A DNA stretch of 64,000 bases from Spirochaetae bacterium HGW-Spirochaetae-1 (GTDB lineage Bacteria; Spirochaetota; UBA4802; UBA5550): assembly GCA_002839375.1 (NCBI GenBank), contig PGXY01000001.1, positions 186,001-250,000 on the forward strand, given 5' to 3'. Positions 50,136 through 58,572 of the stretch are shown in pieces (position 1 is the first letter of the stretch; every line of letters starts with the position of its first letter). A program made the translations under genes and the position numbers. Below the pieces are notes generated by a model. The model did not search any database and was not told where the DNA came from. It saw nothing but the letters and a program-made list of their open reading frames with translations.

Positions 50136-50167
50136 TAGACTAAGAACGAACGTTCGTTCTTAGTCTA
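50136..50167. promoter_or_regulatory. TetR operator palindrome
   Basis: An exact 32-base palindrome centred between 50151 and 50152; its core is GAACGAACGTTCGTTC, flanked by ACTAA / TTAGT. It lies 14 bases upstream of the tetR start, the usual place for a self-controlling operator. Confidence 0.9.
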
Positions 50168-50312
50168 AATATATATAAATTGATTCAGGAAGTCAATAGA
50201 GAGAGGAAATTAATAGTCTCTATTGAAAATGATTTCGATGGACTCCTATGAAAGTCTGACAGGTTTGAGATATGAGCGAAAACCTGCAGGGGGAGAGGAA
50301 TGCAGAAGATTC

Positions 50313-50819
50313 TTAAGCGGAGGTTGATAATTTGGCTTTTTCCCTGTCTTTGGTTCTTTCTATCATGTGCAGGGCATTTTTGTTTATTTCCTCTACAAGC
50401 GAATTGTAGAAATGGTTGGATAAGGTCCTGTTTATATCAACACGGTCCAGCTTGAAGGTCTCGAGGATTTTCTGAAATTCACTTATCTTCTTATTGAAGA
50501 GAGTGCAGACACCATGTCTTTTGCCATATCCGCATTCGCGGCAGGCGGGATTGACCCTGTTGGGACGTGTTATCCGGTGATCATAACTGTTTTTGGTGCA
50601 GAATGGGCACAGACGAAAATTTAAACCTGAACATAAATTAGCTTTTATGCGTTTTTCCAGCTTTATCCAGACATGTTTAGCAGATTCCCTGTCCCAGGTC
50701 AGTATCTCGTCAAAGTCTTCTTGTTTGTAGTGCCACTCTTTGGGTATGGATAGGGTGTCATTGAGATAGGTTGAAATCCGCTCCATATACTGGGCGAGCA
50801 TACTATTGTAATCTTTCAT
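50313..50819 (-). CDS. Zinc-ribbon-like protein of unknown function
   Basis: A 168-residue protein with a central cysteine cluster: C-x2-C in RLCPFCTKN and C-x2-C in PACRECGYGKRHGVC, plus further Cys and His nearby, likely a zinc-binding fold. The flanks are helical (N-terminal MLAQYMERISTYLNDTLSIP; C-terminal EEINKNALHMIERTKDREKA). No known enzyme motif. A DNA- or RNA-binding role is plausible only from the zinc ribbon. It stands alone, in the same direction as the RND operon but beyond the tetR operator. Confidence 0.75.
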   Translation of the reverse strand: MKDYNSMLAQYMERISTYLNDTLSIPKEWHYKQEDFDEILTWDRESAKHVWIKLEKRIKANLCSGLNFRLCPFCTKNSYDHRITRPNRVNPACRECGYGKRHGVCTLFNKKISEFQKILETFKLDRVDINRTLSNHFYNSLVEEINKNALHMIERTKDREKAKLSTSA

Positions 50820-51209
50820 TGTTGGGCCCTGGGAAAATATACTCGTACTATTAATATAATAATATAAATTAATATCGGGAAAAATTAAAACGAAATGTAT
50901 AAATTAAACAGCTGGTTCATGTTCATCAGATAAAGCCAAGAATAATGAGCCTTGATTCCTGTAAAGTATTTTATTAAAAAATATGTAATTAATTATATCT
51001 CTAGTGTATATATTATATTATGTAAAGAAGTAATTGAATTGTAAACGATTTTTTTTAAATGCTTCATTCCGGCAAAAGAACAGCCGGTGGCCTGAGTCTA
51101 AAAAAATCTTGACAAATGCAAATTTTTTATGATTACATTGGTATCAGAAATAAAGTGCTGGCCTGTGTCTTTCCATAAATATTTTATCCGTGGGGGATTT
51201 AAACATAAT
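50820..51209. other. Intergenic region before the CsgG-like gene
   Basis: No gene seen. A promoter-like TTGACA lies at 51109-51114 with ATTACA at 51132-51137 (17-base spacer); transcription from it would begin near 51144, after the upstream in-frame ATG at 51129 and before the chosen start at 51210. Confidence 0.45.
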
Positions 51210-51986
51210 ATGAAAATTTCCGGAATTGTTTCATCATTCGTACTTATTGTATTCGTGGCCGGGTGCGGCGGCACTTCGGATAAAAGCCTGCGGCAGATTC
51301 CCAGGAGCCAGCGCAAAGGTCTGGCCGTGATGAATTATGTGAACAATACGCCCAAAAGCAGGGCAGAAGAATATCAGCCCTGGGAGTTCGGCATTGCCTC
51401 CATGATCATGACCGACGTGGAGACCATCGGCGCCTTCAACATCGTTTCCAATGAACGGATGAAGGATGTTCTGGCCCAGCAGTCCTTCCAGCTCACGGGC
51501 ATGGTGGATGAGAAAACGGCCGTGGAACTGGGGAAAATTGTGGGCGCCAGCTACATCCTGGCCGGTTCCTTTACGGAGATGAAGGGCCAGTTGCGTATGG
51601 AGACCCAGGTCTTCTCCGTGGAAAAGGGAACGCAGCTCGGCACTGCCGCGGTCATGGGGAAAACCGATAATTTCTTTGACCTTGAAAAGGACCTGTTCAC
51701 AAAAATCAGCGGCATACTCAACGTGATGCTCACTGAGGAGGAACAGGGAAAGATAAACGCGAAAATCGAGACTAAGTCCGTGGAGGCCTCGCTGAACAAC
51801 TACCGCGGTGAGGTAGCGGTGATCAAGGCCAAGGATCTTGCGAAAGAGGGTAAAAAGGACGAGGCTAAAAAGATCATAGAAGAGGCCAAAAAGGACTTCA
51901 ACAAGGCCATTGAACTGGACCCGAACTATACCAAGGCAAAACAGAACCTGTCAAAGATTTCTCTGGCTATACCGGTGACTCTGTAA
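51210..51986 (+). CDS. CsgG-like lipoprotein with C-terminal TPR-like segment
   Basis: A 258-residue outer-membrane or periplasmic lipoprotein. ATG 51210 gives a proper signal peptide with lipobox VAGC, and a promoter-like site would start transcription only after the earlier in-frame codon. Residues about 35-165 match the CsgG/LpoB-like fold: GLAVMNYVNNT, TDVETIGAFNIVSNERMKDV, GKIVGASYILAGSFTEMKG. The C-terminal region (AKDLAKEGKKDEAKKIIEEA, FNKAIELDPNYTKAKQNL) is a TPR-like helical pair. CsgG relatives form secretion channels or control cell-wall synthases; which one applies here is unclear. Confidence 0.85.
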   Translation: MKISGIVSSFVLIVFVAGCGGTSDKSLRQIPRSQRKGLAVMNYVNNTPKSRAEEYQPWEFGIASMIMTDVETIGAFNIVSNERMKDVLAQQSFQLTGMVDEKTAVELGKIVGASYILAGSFTEMKGQLRMETQVFSVEKGTQLGTAAVMGKTDNFFDLEKDLFTKISGILNVMLTEEEQGKINAKIETKSVEASLNNYRGEVAVIKAKDLAKEGKKDEAKKIIEEAKKDFNKAIELDPNYTKAKQNLSKISLAIPVTL

Positions 51987-51995
51987 AAACGAATG

Positions 51996-52049
51996 GTATA
52001 GAAACAACAAGGGCCAGTCTGAAAAGGCCGGCCTTTGTTGTTTCTATAC
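51996..52049. terminator. Long bidirectional stem between convergent genes
   Basis: A 20-base-pair stem: GTATAGAAACAACAAGGGCC (51996-52015) pairs with GGCCTTTGTTGTTTCTATAC (52030-52049), one G-T pair, with a 14-base loop. It lies between convergent genes and can stop both. Confidence 0.8.
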
Positions 52050-52058
52050 TGAAGAGTC

Positions 52059-52931
52059 TTATATCTTATAGAGAACGCCGACAAACACGCCGTATATCTG
52101 GTCTGTCATCCAATCCTCATTCAAATTTCCTCCGGTATTTTCAGTGATTTCAAACCTGTTTATCTGGTAGCGGACGCCCAGGGTGACGATGGGCATGCCC
52201 TCGCCGATGTTCAGGCCGATGGTTGGCTCGATGTTGAAACCGTACATCTGCATGTCAAATGTGTCATTTATTGAGGGTTGTTGAGTGAGAGCTCCAAGAT
52301 TATCAATGTTGTTTCTTGGATCACCATCCATTTTCATTTTACCCATCATGTAAATGGCAGAGAGATTGGCAGACACAAAAAATCCACGGCTTCCCAGGGG
52401 AAGTGAGAACCCCAAACCCAGGGCCGGGCCGTGGAATGGCTGTGTTAATTTTAATGTTTCCTGATTAGCTTCTGTGAGAGTGTTAAATGTGGTGTTATAT
52501 CGGTAATCCATTCCATTGTATTCTGTCTTCAGATACCAGAATTTATACCCCGCAAAGATTTTCAGATTATCCATGATGCGGTAACTCAGGGCGCTGTCGA
52601 TGTCCATGCGGAAGGTGTCGAAGGTGAAAATGAGTGTTTTATTTTCAGTTGCGCTTTGAGGTATGTTTTCAGACATGCCATGTGTATTCTGACTGCCGAA
52701 GAGCCCTGAAACGGACAGGGAGATGTCATCGGTGAATAACACGCTTGCAACGGGTCCATACAGGGCCCCGCTTCCGGTTCCCATGTCGTTGAACTGGGAA
52801 GCTACATCCTGTAACCATGAGTCCCACATAAAGTAGCCGGCCCGTGCGCCCACGATGTAGTCCACAGCAAAGACCGGGGTAGATAGCATGAGCAGCAGGG
52901 CTGCCAGAATTGAAACATATGTTTTTTTCAT
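52059..52931 (-). CDS. Small outer-membrane beta-barrel protein
   Basis: A 290-residue protein with signal peptide (KTYVSILAALLLMLSTPVFA, cleavage before VDYIVG). The mature chain alternates polar and hydrophobic residues with aromatic strand ends and finishes in GVFVGVLYKI, typical of an OmpW/Opa-like small barrel, perhaps 8-10 strands. ATG 52931 follows GGAGG by 6 bases; the longer frame has no such site. A 19-base palindrome lies about 50 bases upstream. Ligand unknown. Confidence 0.85.
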   Translation of the reverse strand: MKKTYVSILAALLLMLSTPVFAVDYIVGARAGYFMWDSWLQDVASQFNDMGTGSGALYGPVASVLFTDDISLSVSGLFGSQNTHGMSENIPQSATENKTLIFTFDTFRMDIDSALSYRIMDNLKIFAGYKFWYLKTEYNGMDYRYNTTFNTLTEANQETLKLTQPFHGPALGLGFSLPLGSRGFFVSANLSAIYMMGKMKMDGDPRNNIDNLGALTQQPSINDTFDMQMYGFNIEPTIGLNIGEGMPIVTLGVRYQINRFEITENTGGNLNEDWMTDQIYGVFVGVLYKI

Positions 52932-52979
52932 AATTCCTCCGGAGTGTTTGAAAGAAATGGTAAGTGTCACTTCTATATC

Positions 52980-52998
52980 GTATTTTTAATAAAAATAC
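52980..52998. repeat. Perfect 19-base dyad upstream of the barrel gene
   Basis: GTATTTTTA, one A, then TAAAAATAC. Located about 50-70 bases upstream of the barrel gene start and possibly overlapping its promoter, so an operator role is plausible. Confidence 0.5.
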
Positions 52999-53096
52999 AT
53001 AAGAAGTAAACGGCTGAAAACAGGGGGATATTTGTGTGATAACCTGTGGTGAAGTATGAAGTAAGTGCGGATATTCGTCAGGCAGGATTATTCGGC

Positions 53097-54281
53097 TTAC
53101 TGACGATTTTTCTCATATACAGCCTGTACCGCCTGGCGGCAGACCTCTTTCACCGGAATGTTTTTTTCTTCAGCAATTCTGCGGCAGTCCTCATATTCCG
53201 GAGTTATTGTGATAACTTCACCATCTTTCTCGTGGACCTTTACGCTGACGATTCCATATTTCGTTTCAACTTTAATAAAGGAACGCTTCAGTTTTTTCCT
53301 GGAACACGAATGGGTGCGGATGCCCGATGTGGTAGATTCACGGAAGAGTGTGTCCTGCAGAGTTTCAGCCTTTTCCTGTGTGCAGAGTACCGTGAGGAGC
53401 GATGCCGGGCGCCCCTTTTTCATGATGATTGGTGTTATATACACATCCAGGGCGCCCCGGTCAAGCAGTGTCTGGAAGATGTGCTGATAGTACTGGGGAT
53501 TCATGTCGTCGATATTGCATTCCATGACGAGAATGTCATCGGTATCGATATCGCTTTCCTGCGTTTCGCCTATATGGACGCGGAGCAGGTTCGGGATGGG
53601 AAGGTCGTGCGTACCGGCCCCGTAACCGGTATGATAAATTTTCATGGCGGGGATGGGGCCGAAGCGTCGGGCCAGATGTACGATGAGGGCCGCGCCCGTG
53701 GGAGTGGTGAGTTCGCCTTCGATGTTCTTTGAAAAAACAGGAATGCTTTTAAGGAGCTCGGCCGTGGCCGGGGCCGGTACTGGCAGGAGGCCGTGCTGTG
53801 TTTTTATGAAACCCGAACCGAGATGGACCGCCGATGATTCCACAACGGCGATATCAAGCTCCTTCAGGGCGATCATGGTGCCCGTGATGTCCACGATGGA
53901 GTCCACGGCGCCTATCTCGTGGAAATGTATTTCATCGACGGGGACGCCGTGTATCCGCGCTTCCACGGTGCCGATGTTCGTGAATACGGCCAGGGCCTGT
54001 TCCTTCACCCATGGATCGAGGCCGCTGTCGTTTATTATGCCGGTGATGTGGGACAGTGAGCGGTGGGAATGATGCGAATCATGGTCATCGGTGATAACGG
54101 AAAAGTGGGTGCCGCTGATGCCGTTTTTTAATACTTTTTTTACGGACAGGCTGTATCCCGTGACGGGGAGTTTTTTCAGCTCCGCTTCAAGGATGCCCGG
54201 GTCCAGGCCTGCGTCTATGAGCGCGCCGATTATCATGTTGCCGCTAATGCCGGAGAAACAGTCGAAGTATGCAATTTTCAT
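53097..54281 (-). CDS. larC: Nickel-pincer cofactor nickel insertase
   Basis: Final enzyme of nickel-pincer nucleotide synthesis, inserting Ni into the bisthiocarboxylated pyridinium nucleotide in a CTP-dependent reaction. N-terminal KIAYFDCFSGISGNMIIGALID, the His-rich DDHDSHHSHRSLSH stretch, VDEIHFHEIGAVDSIVDI and the C-terminal VLVMEC-like LVMECNIDDMNPQ and GIRTHSCSRKKL are all present. Here it is one continuous 394-codon frame, unlike the frameshifted larC1/larC2 of Lactobacillus. It follows larB by 11 bases. Confidence 0.95.
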   Translation of the reverse strand: MKIAYFDCFSGISGNMIIGALIDAGLDPGILEAELKKLPVTGYSLSVKKVLKNGISGTHFSVITDDHDSHHSHRSLSHITGIINDSGLDPWVKEQALAVFTNIGTVEARIHGVPVDEIHFHEIGAVDSIVDITGTMIALKELDIAVVESSAVHLGSGFIKTQHGLLPVPAPATAELLKSIPVFSKNIEGELTTPTGAALIVHLARRFGPIPAMKIYHTGYGAGTHDLPIPNLLRVHIGETQESDIDTDDILVMECNIDDMNPQYYQHIFQTLLDRGALDVYITPIIMKKGRPASLLTVLCTQEKAETLQDTLFRESTTSGIRTHSCSRKKLKRSFIKVETKYGIVSVKVHEKDGEVITITPEYEDCRRIAEEKNIPVKEVCRQAVQAVYEKNRQ

Positions 54282-54292
54282 TCAGTGCCGCC

Positions 54293-55036
54293 TCAGTGAT
54301 TTATCATGCCGGCAAAATAACCGGCGCCGAAACCGTTGTCTATGTTGACCACGGTGATTCCCGGTGCGCAGGTGTTCAGCATGGTGAGCAGGGCCGAGAG
54401 ACCGCCAAAGCTTGCACCGTATCCCACGCTGGTGGGGACGGCGATGACCGGAACATCGACCAGACCGCCGATGATGCTGGGCAGGGCCCCTTCCATGCCG
54501 GCCACGGCAATAATCACTTTGGCACTGTTGATTTTATCCATGTGGGCGAAAAGGCGGTGAAGGCCCGATACGCCCACATCGAAGAGGCGTTCAACCCGGT
54601 TGCCCATGGTTTCGGCCGTCAGTGCCGCTTCCTCGGCCACGGGTATATCCGAGGTACCGGCCGTTATGACCAGAATGAGTCCTTTGCCCTGTTCTGAGCT
54701 TTTTTTCCCGACGACGATGATGCGGGCATCGGCGTTATATTCAGCCGATGGGTGGAGCGCTTTTACCGCCTCATAGACTTCACGCGTGGCCCTTGTGGCC
54801 ATGATGGTGTTGTGGTGGGCAATGAGGCGGTCCACTATGGCCAGAATCTGCTCAACGGTTTTTCCCTGGCAGAAAATTACTTCGGGATGTCCCTGCCTGA
54901 TGGCGCGATGGTGGTCCACCTTGGCGAAATCCAGGTCGTCGAAGGGAAGTGATTTCAGGGACAGCAGGGCATCGTCGATGTTTATCTTCCCATCGCGTAC
55001 ATTTGCCAAAAGTTTCTTCAGCCGGTCTTTATCCAT
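54293..55036 (-). CDS. larB: Nickel-pincer cofactor carboxylase
   Basis: LarB carboxylates and hydrolyses nicotinic acid adenine dinucleotide to the pyridinium dicarboxylate mononucleotide, first step of the pincer cofactor pathway. The PurE/AIR-carboxylase-like C-terminal half contains LVITAGTSDIPVAEEAALTA, AGMEGALPSIIGGLVDVPVI and PTSVGYGASFGG. ATG 55036 (247 residues) overlaps nothing: the larE stop TGA is followed at once by TATG, and larE's last codons supply the ribosome binding site GAAGAGGAA. Confidence 0.95.
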   Translation of the reverse strand: MDKDRLKKLLANVRDGKINIDDALLSLKSLPFDDLDFAKVDHHRAIRQGHPEVIFCQGKTVEQILAIVDRLIAHHNTIMATRATREVYEAVKALHPSAEYNADARIIVVGKKSSEQGKGLILVITAGTSDIPVAEEAALTAETMGNRVERLFDVGVSGLHRLFAHMDKINSAKVIIAVAGMEGALPSIIGGLVDVPVIAVPTSVGYGASFGGLSALLTMLNTCAPGITVVNIDNGFGAGYFAGMINH

Positions 55037-55037
55037 A

Positions 55038-55886
55038 TCATTCCTCTTCATTATGAGCTGACTTGTTCATGCTGCCCATGCGGTATCCGTCTATATCCAG
55101 GGCAATATGCCGAAACCCCAGCTTGCGGAATTCCGCCGATACTCGGGCACTGTGTTCTTCGTCAATAAAAAGAGGCATCGCTTCACGGGGAACCTCGATG
55201 CGGGCCAGATCGCCGTGGACACGGACGCGCAGCTCATTTATTCCCATAGCGTGAAGAAGCTCCTCGGCCCTGTCAACCTGTTTTAGCACCTCAACAGTTA
55301 TGGGCGTACCAGGGGGGATACGCGTTGCCAGGCAGGGTGTGGAAGGTCTGTCCCAGTTGGGAAGGCCCATCTGCCGCGCCAGGTGACGGATTTCATTCTT
55401 GGTAAGGCCTGCATCTTTCAGGGGGCTGTGGATGCCCAGTTCTTCCAGGGCCTGCATGCCGGGGCGATAGTCATGGATATCATCGGTATTTGAGCCTTCC
55501 AGGACCGCTGATATGCCCTTTGCCAGGGCGAAATCACGGATGGTCGAAAATAGTTCTTTTTTACAGTGATAACACCGGTTATTGGGATTTGCACGTATCT
55601 TTTCGTTCATGAGAAGGTCGATGAAAAGAGTATGGTGGGAGATGCCCCATTTTTGTATGATAGTGTCGGACCTGGTCAAATCCTGTGCCGGGGATAGGGG
55701 TGAATCGATGGTGACGGCCAGGGCATCAGTCCCCAAGACATCATGAGCCACCCGGAGAAGAAAGGTGCTGTCAACGCCGCCGGAATAGGCGACCACCGCT
55801 TTTTTATAAGAGGCAATGATGTTCCGGAGCGCCGTGAGTTTATTTTCCGTATTGATGGTATATCCTCTTTTCCGGATAAACTGCAT
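55038..55886 (-). CDS. larE: Nickel-pincer cofactor sulfur transferase
   Basis: ATP-pyrophosphatase-type enzyme that adds sulfur to the pincer nucleotide. PP-loop AYSGGVDSTFLL (residues 33-44), the CxxC in NRCYHCKK (C105, C108) and C185 in PSTPCLATRIPPG. C185 aligns with the sacrificial Cys of Lactobacillus LarE, which donates its own sulfur and is used once. The start is doubtful: the ATG at 55886 has no ribosome binding site, while AGAGG lies 7 bases before an ATC codon a few residues on. First gene of larE-larB-larC. Confidence 0.93.
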   Translation of the reverse strand: MQFIRKRGYTINTENKLTALRNIIASYKKAVVAYSGGVDSTFLLRVAHDVLGTDALAVTIDSPLSPAQDLTRSDTIIQKWGISHHTLFIDLLMNEKIRANPNNRCYHCKKELFSTIRDFALAKGISAVLEGSNTDDIHDYRPGMQALEELGIHSPLKDAGLTKNEIRHLARQMGLPNWDRPSTPCLATRIPPGTPITVEVLKQVDRAEELLHAMGINELRVRVHGDLARIEVPREAMPLFIDEEHSARVSAEFRKLGFRHIALDIDGYRMGSMNKSAHNEEE

Positions 55887-56104
55887 CCGGTTATTGAAAC
55901 AGGCACAAGAGAGACCGATGCCAATTTTCAGTATAAGCCGTTATATTTATAATAAATACGCATCTATGTAGATGACAAATCAATAACAATTTGGTTACAG
56001 GGCAATAAATTTATAAACCGATGCCGCGTTATCCCACCGCGTTTCATTTTCAAAAATATCTTTACAAATAGTTCTTGAATACGCACTGTAGCCCGACCGG
56101 TATT

Positions 56105-57295
56105 ATGCACATGCAGTCATTCACTATCCAGGAAAAGAAACTCATCGGCGGTATCAGCCTTCTTCTTGCCATCAGGATGATGGGGACTTCTCTCATTATT
56201 CCCGTTTTTTCCATTTTTGCCACGGGAATCGACGGCGCATCACGCCCGCTCGCCGGTCTGGCCGTAGGAATTTACGGCATAGCACAGATGCTTTTCCAGA
56301 TACCCATGGGACGGATCAGCGACCGTATTGGCAGAAAGGAAACGGTTCTTGCCGGGCTTGCGATCTATTTCCTGGGGACTCTCATCTGCGGGCTGTCCAA
56401 TAACATCTATGTGCTCATCATTTCACGTGCAATCGCCGGGGCCGGTGCCGTTTCAGGCGTGACCATGGCATGGCTTTCCGAGGGAGTCAACATCAACCTC
56501 CGATCGACGGCCATGTCCTATGTTGGTATGAGCATCGGGCTCTCGGTTATAGCCGGGTTTTCCTTCAGTTCCCTTATCGCCGGTCATGTAGGAATTCCCG
56601 TGCTGTTCTTTTTGATATCGGGCATGACCCTGCTGGCCATGTATATTACCGTGAAATATCTGAATAACGTGGATGAGGATAAACCCGTCATGGACGAAGA
56701 ACTCCACGTTGACCGGCGCGGTCTCATGATGGTGCTGAAGCACCGGGATCTGCTGCGTCTCAATGTTATCGGATTTTTCAGTAACCTGAGCCTCACGGGC
56801 ATGTTTTTCATCATGCCGCTTCTCATCAACGAGAACATGGAGATAAAGGCCATGTGGAAGATATACGTGCCCATGGCAGTTGTCGGAACAATGTTCATGT
56901 ATTACTTCGGCAGAAAAGCCGATACGCAGGGAACCCGGAAGATAGCCATGGTGGCCATTTTTTTCCAGATTACGGGGATTGCCCTGCCGGTCCTGTTCAG
57001 CGGACTCATTCCGCTCTTTGTGTCCTTCGCCTATTTTTACATAGGCCATTGCATACTGTCCCCGGTGCTTCCTTCTGCCGTTTCACGCTATCCTACAACG
57101 ACCGACAGGGGTTCTATCATGAGCATTTTCAATTCATTTCAGTTTCTGGGATCGGGACTGGGGGGTATCATCAGCGGATTTATCGGCGGCTATCATCCGG
57201 TTTTTGTCTTTACCTTTCTCGAAATATGCGTTATAGTATCATTCGTTCTCATGAGCAGGTTCAGGAATTATTCAACTGATTCCTTTTCTTCCTGA
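56105..57295 (+). CDS. Major facilitator superfamily transporter
   Basis: A 396-residue, 12-span inner-membrane transporter. MFS signature in loop 2-3: GRISDRIGRKETVLAGLA; span-4/5 block RAIAGAGAVSGVTMAWLSE and the loop 8-9 copy FGRKADTQGTRKI. The overall order resembles drug and sugar efflux permeases (DHA1-like). The upstream TTG-initiated extension was dropped because no ribosome binding site supports it; ATG 56105 or 56111 are both possible. The substrate cannot be read from sequence. Its end overlaps the convergent DedA gene by 35 bases. Confidence 0.9.
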   Translation: MHMQSFTIQEKKLIGGISLLLAIRMMGTSLIIPVFSIFATGIDGASRPLAGLAVGIYGIAQMLFQIPMGRISDRIGRKETVLAGLAIYFLGTLICGLSNNIYVLIISRAIAGAGAVSGVTMAWLSEGVNINLRSTAMSYVGMSIGLSVIAGFSFSSLIAGHVGIPVLFFLISGMTLLAMYITVKYLNNVDEDKPVMDEELHVDRRGLMMVLKHRDLLRLNVIGFFSNLSLTGMFFIMPLLINENMEIKAMWKIYVPMAVVGTMFMYYFGRKADTQGTRKIAMVAIFFQITGIALPVLFSGLIPLFVSFAYFYIGHCILSPVLPSAVSRYPTTTDRGSIMSIFNSFQFLGSGLGGIISGFIGGYHPVFVFTFLEICVIVSFVLMSRFRNYSTDSFSS

Positions 57296-57902
57296 TGAGG
57301 CGGATGACGAAATAGATGACGACGGCGGCGGTCAGTATGGCCCCCATGGCAATGTTGTAATTTTTCAGGATTATACCGAGGCGGATTTTCACCATTTCCC
57401 AGTTGTTCCCCAGCATAAATCCCACCTGTATCCAGATAAAATTCCACACGGCCGCGCTCATGAGGGCCAGTCCGGCTACACGGAGTGAATTAAGTTTTGA
57501 TATGCCCGATACAATGGAGACGGCGGAGCGGATGCCTGGAATGAAGCGGTTTATGGCCACAACGAAATAACCATATTTTCTGAACCATTCCTCGGCGTTT
57601 ATGATGGACTGAGCCGAGAAAAAGGAATAGTTCTTTTTCATGAAAAATTCCCGTTCAAAAAATTTTCCCACCCAGAAGAGGCACATGAATCCCACGACGC
57701 TGCCTATTGTGGTGGAAAGATAAACCATAAGGTAGTTGAGGCGGCCCGTGCCAACAAGAAACGCCCCCAGGGCTGTGATGGTGTCACCGGGGATGGGTGG
57801 GAAAAGGTTTTCCACGACGGCGCTTACGAAAAGAAAAACATACAGTATGGATTCTTTCTGCGGCAGCAGGTATTGTATGAAATCGTTGATAATATTTTCC
57901 AT
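57261..57902 (-). CDS. DedA/VTT-family membrane protein
   Basis: A 213-residue inner-membrane protein of the DedA family, some members of which flip undecaprenyl phosphate or phospholipids. Conserved blocks: VVENLFPPIPGDTITALGAF, EEWFRKYGYFVVAINRFIPG, then IRSAVSIVSGISKL, and AVWNFIWIQVGFMLG. The acidic and Arg positions used for transport in DedA proteins are retained. The C-terminus ends in RKKRNQLNNS. Convergent and overlapping with the MFS gene by 35 bases. Confidence 0.92.
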   Translation of the reverse strand: MENIINDFIQYLLPQKESILYVFLFVSAVVENLFPPIPGDTITALGAFLVGTGRLNYLMVYLSTTIGSVVGFMCLFWVGKFFEREFFMKKNYSFFSAQSIINAEEWFRKYGYFVVAINRFIPGIRSAVSIVSGISKLNSLRVAGLALMSAAVWNFIWIQVGFMLGNNWEMVKIRLGIILKNYNIAMGAILTAAVVIYFVIRLIRKKRNQLNNS

Positions 57903-57988
57903 AGACCTTCCTTGCGTAAATCTGAACGCTGCACAAGAGGCCTGCGTTCTTTTATGTATTGATCATTGATATTTCAGTAACGCCGGAG

Positions 57989-58429
57989 TTACCAGAAGCA
58001 TACCTGAAGCGCCGGATATTTATTCGAAAGAAAATCAATAATTTTGTTACTCTCTTTATCGCGGTCAACGGGGACAAACGTGCTCACCGCGTTTCCGTCT
58101 CCGTCGGTGGCCACTGCGCGGTCTCGTATCCATCCCGACACTACAATATACCGGAGCGTACCGGCTCCGCAGCAGGCGCTGCCGGAGATGGCTTCGGCCA
58201 GCACGTAAAGGAGGGCGCCTCCTTCCAGCTCTGCGATATGCTCCTCTTTGACGATGTAATAACCGGCCGGGGACTGCACCTCGCAGCCCGGCTCTCGATG
58301 AATATGATACTTGACGGCACCGGTCATATAGAGAATATGGATATTGTTTCCCGTGAGCGTCAATTCTAATATTAAAAAAGAACTTGCTAATTTAAACATT
58401 ATTTTACATAATATTTTGCAGTAATTCAA
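57989..58429 (-). CDS. Uncertain small protein
   Basis: A 146-codon frame with plausible protein-like content from about residue 35 on (VKYHIHREPGCEVQSPAGYY, ELEGGALLYVLAEAISGSAC, GAGTLRYIVVSGWIRDRAV). The start is unclear: candidates at 58429, 58399 and 58327 all lack a strong ribosome binding site. A shorter plus-strand frame covers the same bases but looks less protein-like. Family not recognised; the CC pair and Tyr-rich opening are the only marks. The real extent may be about 110 residues. Confidence 0.5.
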   Translation of the reverse strand: MNYCKILCKIMFKLASSFLILELTLTGNNIHILYMTGAVKYHIHREPGCEVQSPAGYYIVKEEHIAELEGGALLYVLAEAISGSACCGAGTLRYIVVSGWIRDRAVATDGDGNAVSTFVPVDRDKESNKIIDFLSNKYPALQVCFW

Positions 58430-58572
58430 ATTTGTACATATATCTGCTCCGGTTTTACCAATACCATCTTGTTTGTCGTAAAAATCATAGGAAAATGAGC
58501 GGATATTTTTTATCCCAGGCCGTATGAAAATTCTGCAGCGGGAAAAATTATTGATAGGACATACATATACTC

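Noticed and set aside
53046-53732. 228-codon plus-strand frame opposite larC
   Set aside because: Shadow of larC, which has all family blocks.
57959-58369. 136-codon plus-strand frame
   Set aside because: Less protein-like than the minus-strand frame over the same bases and lacks a ribosome binding site.
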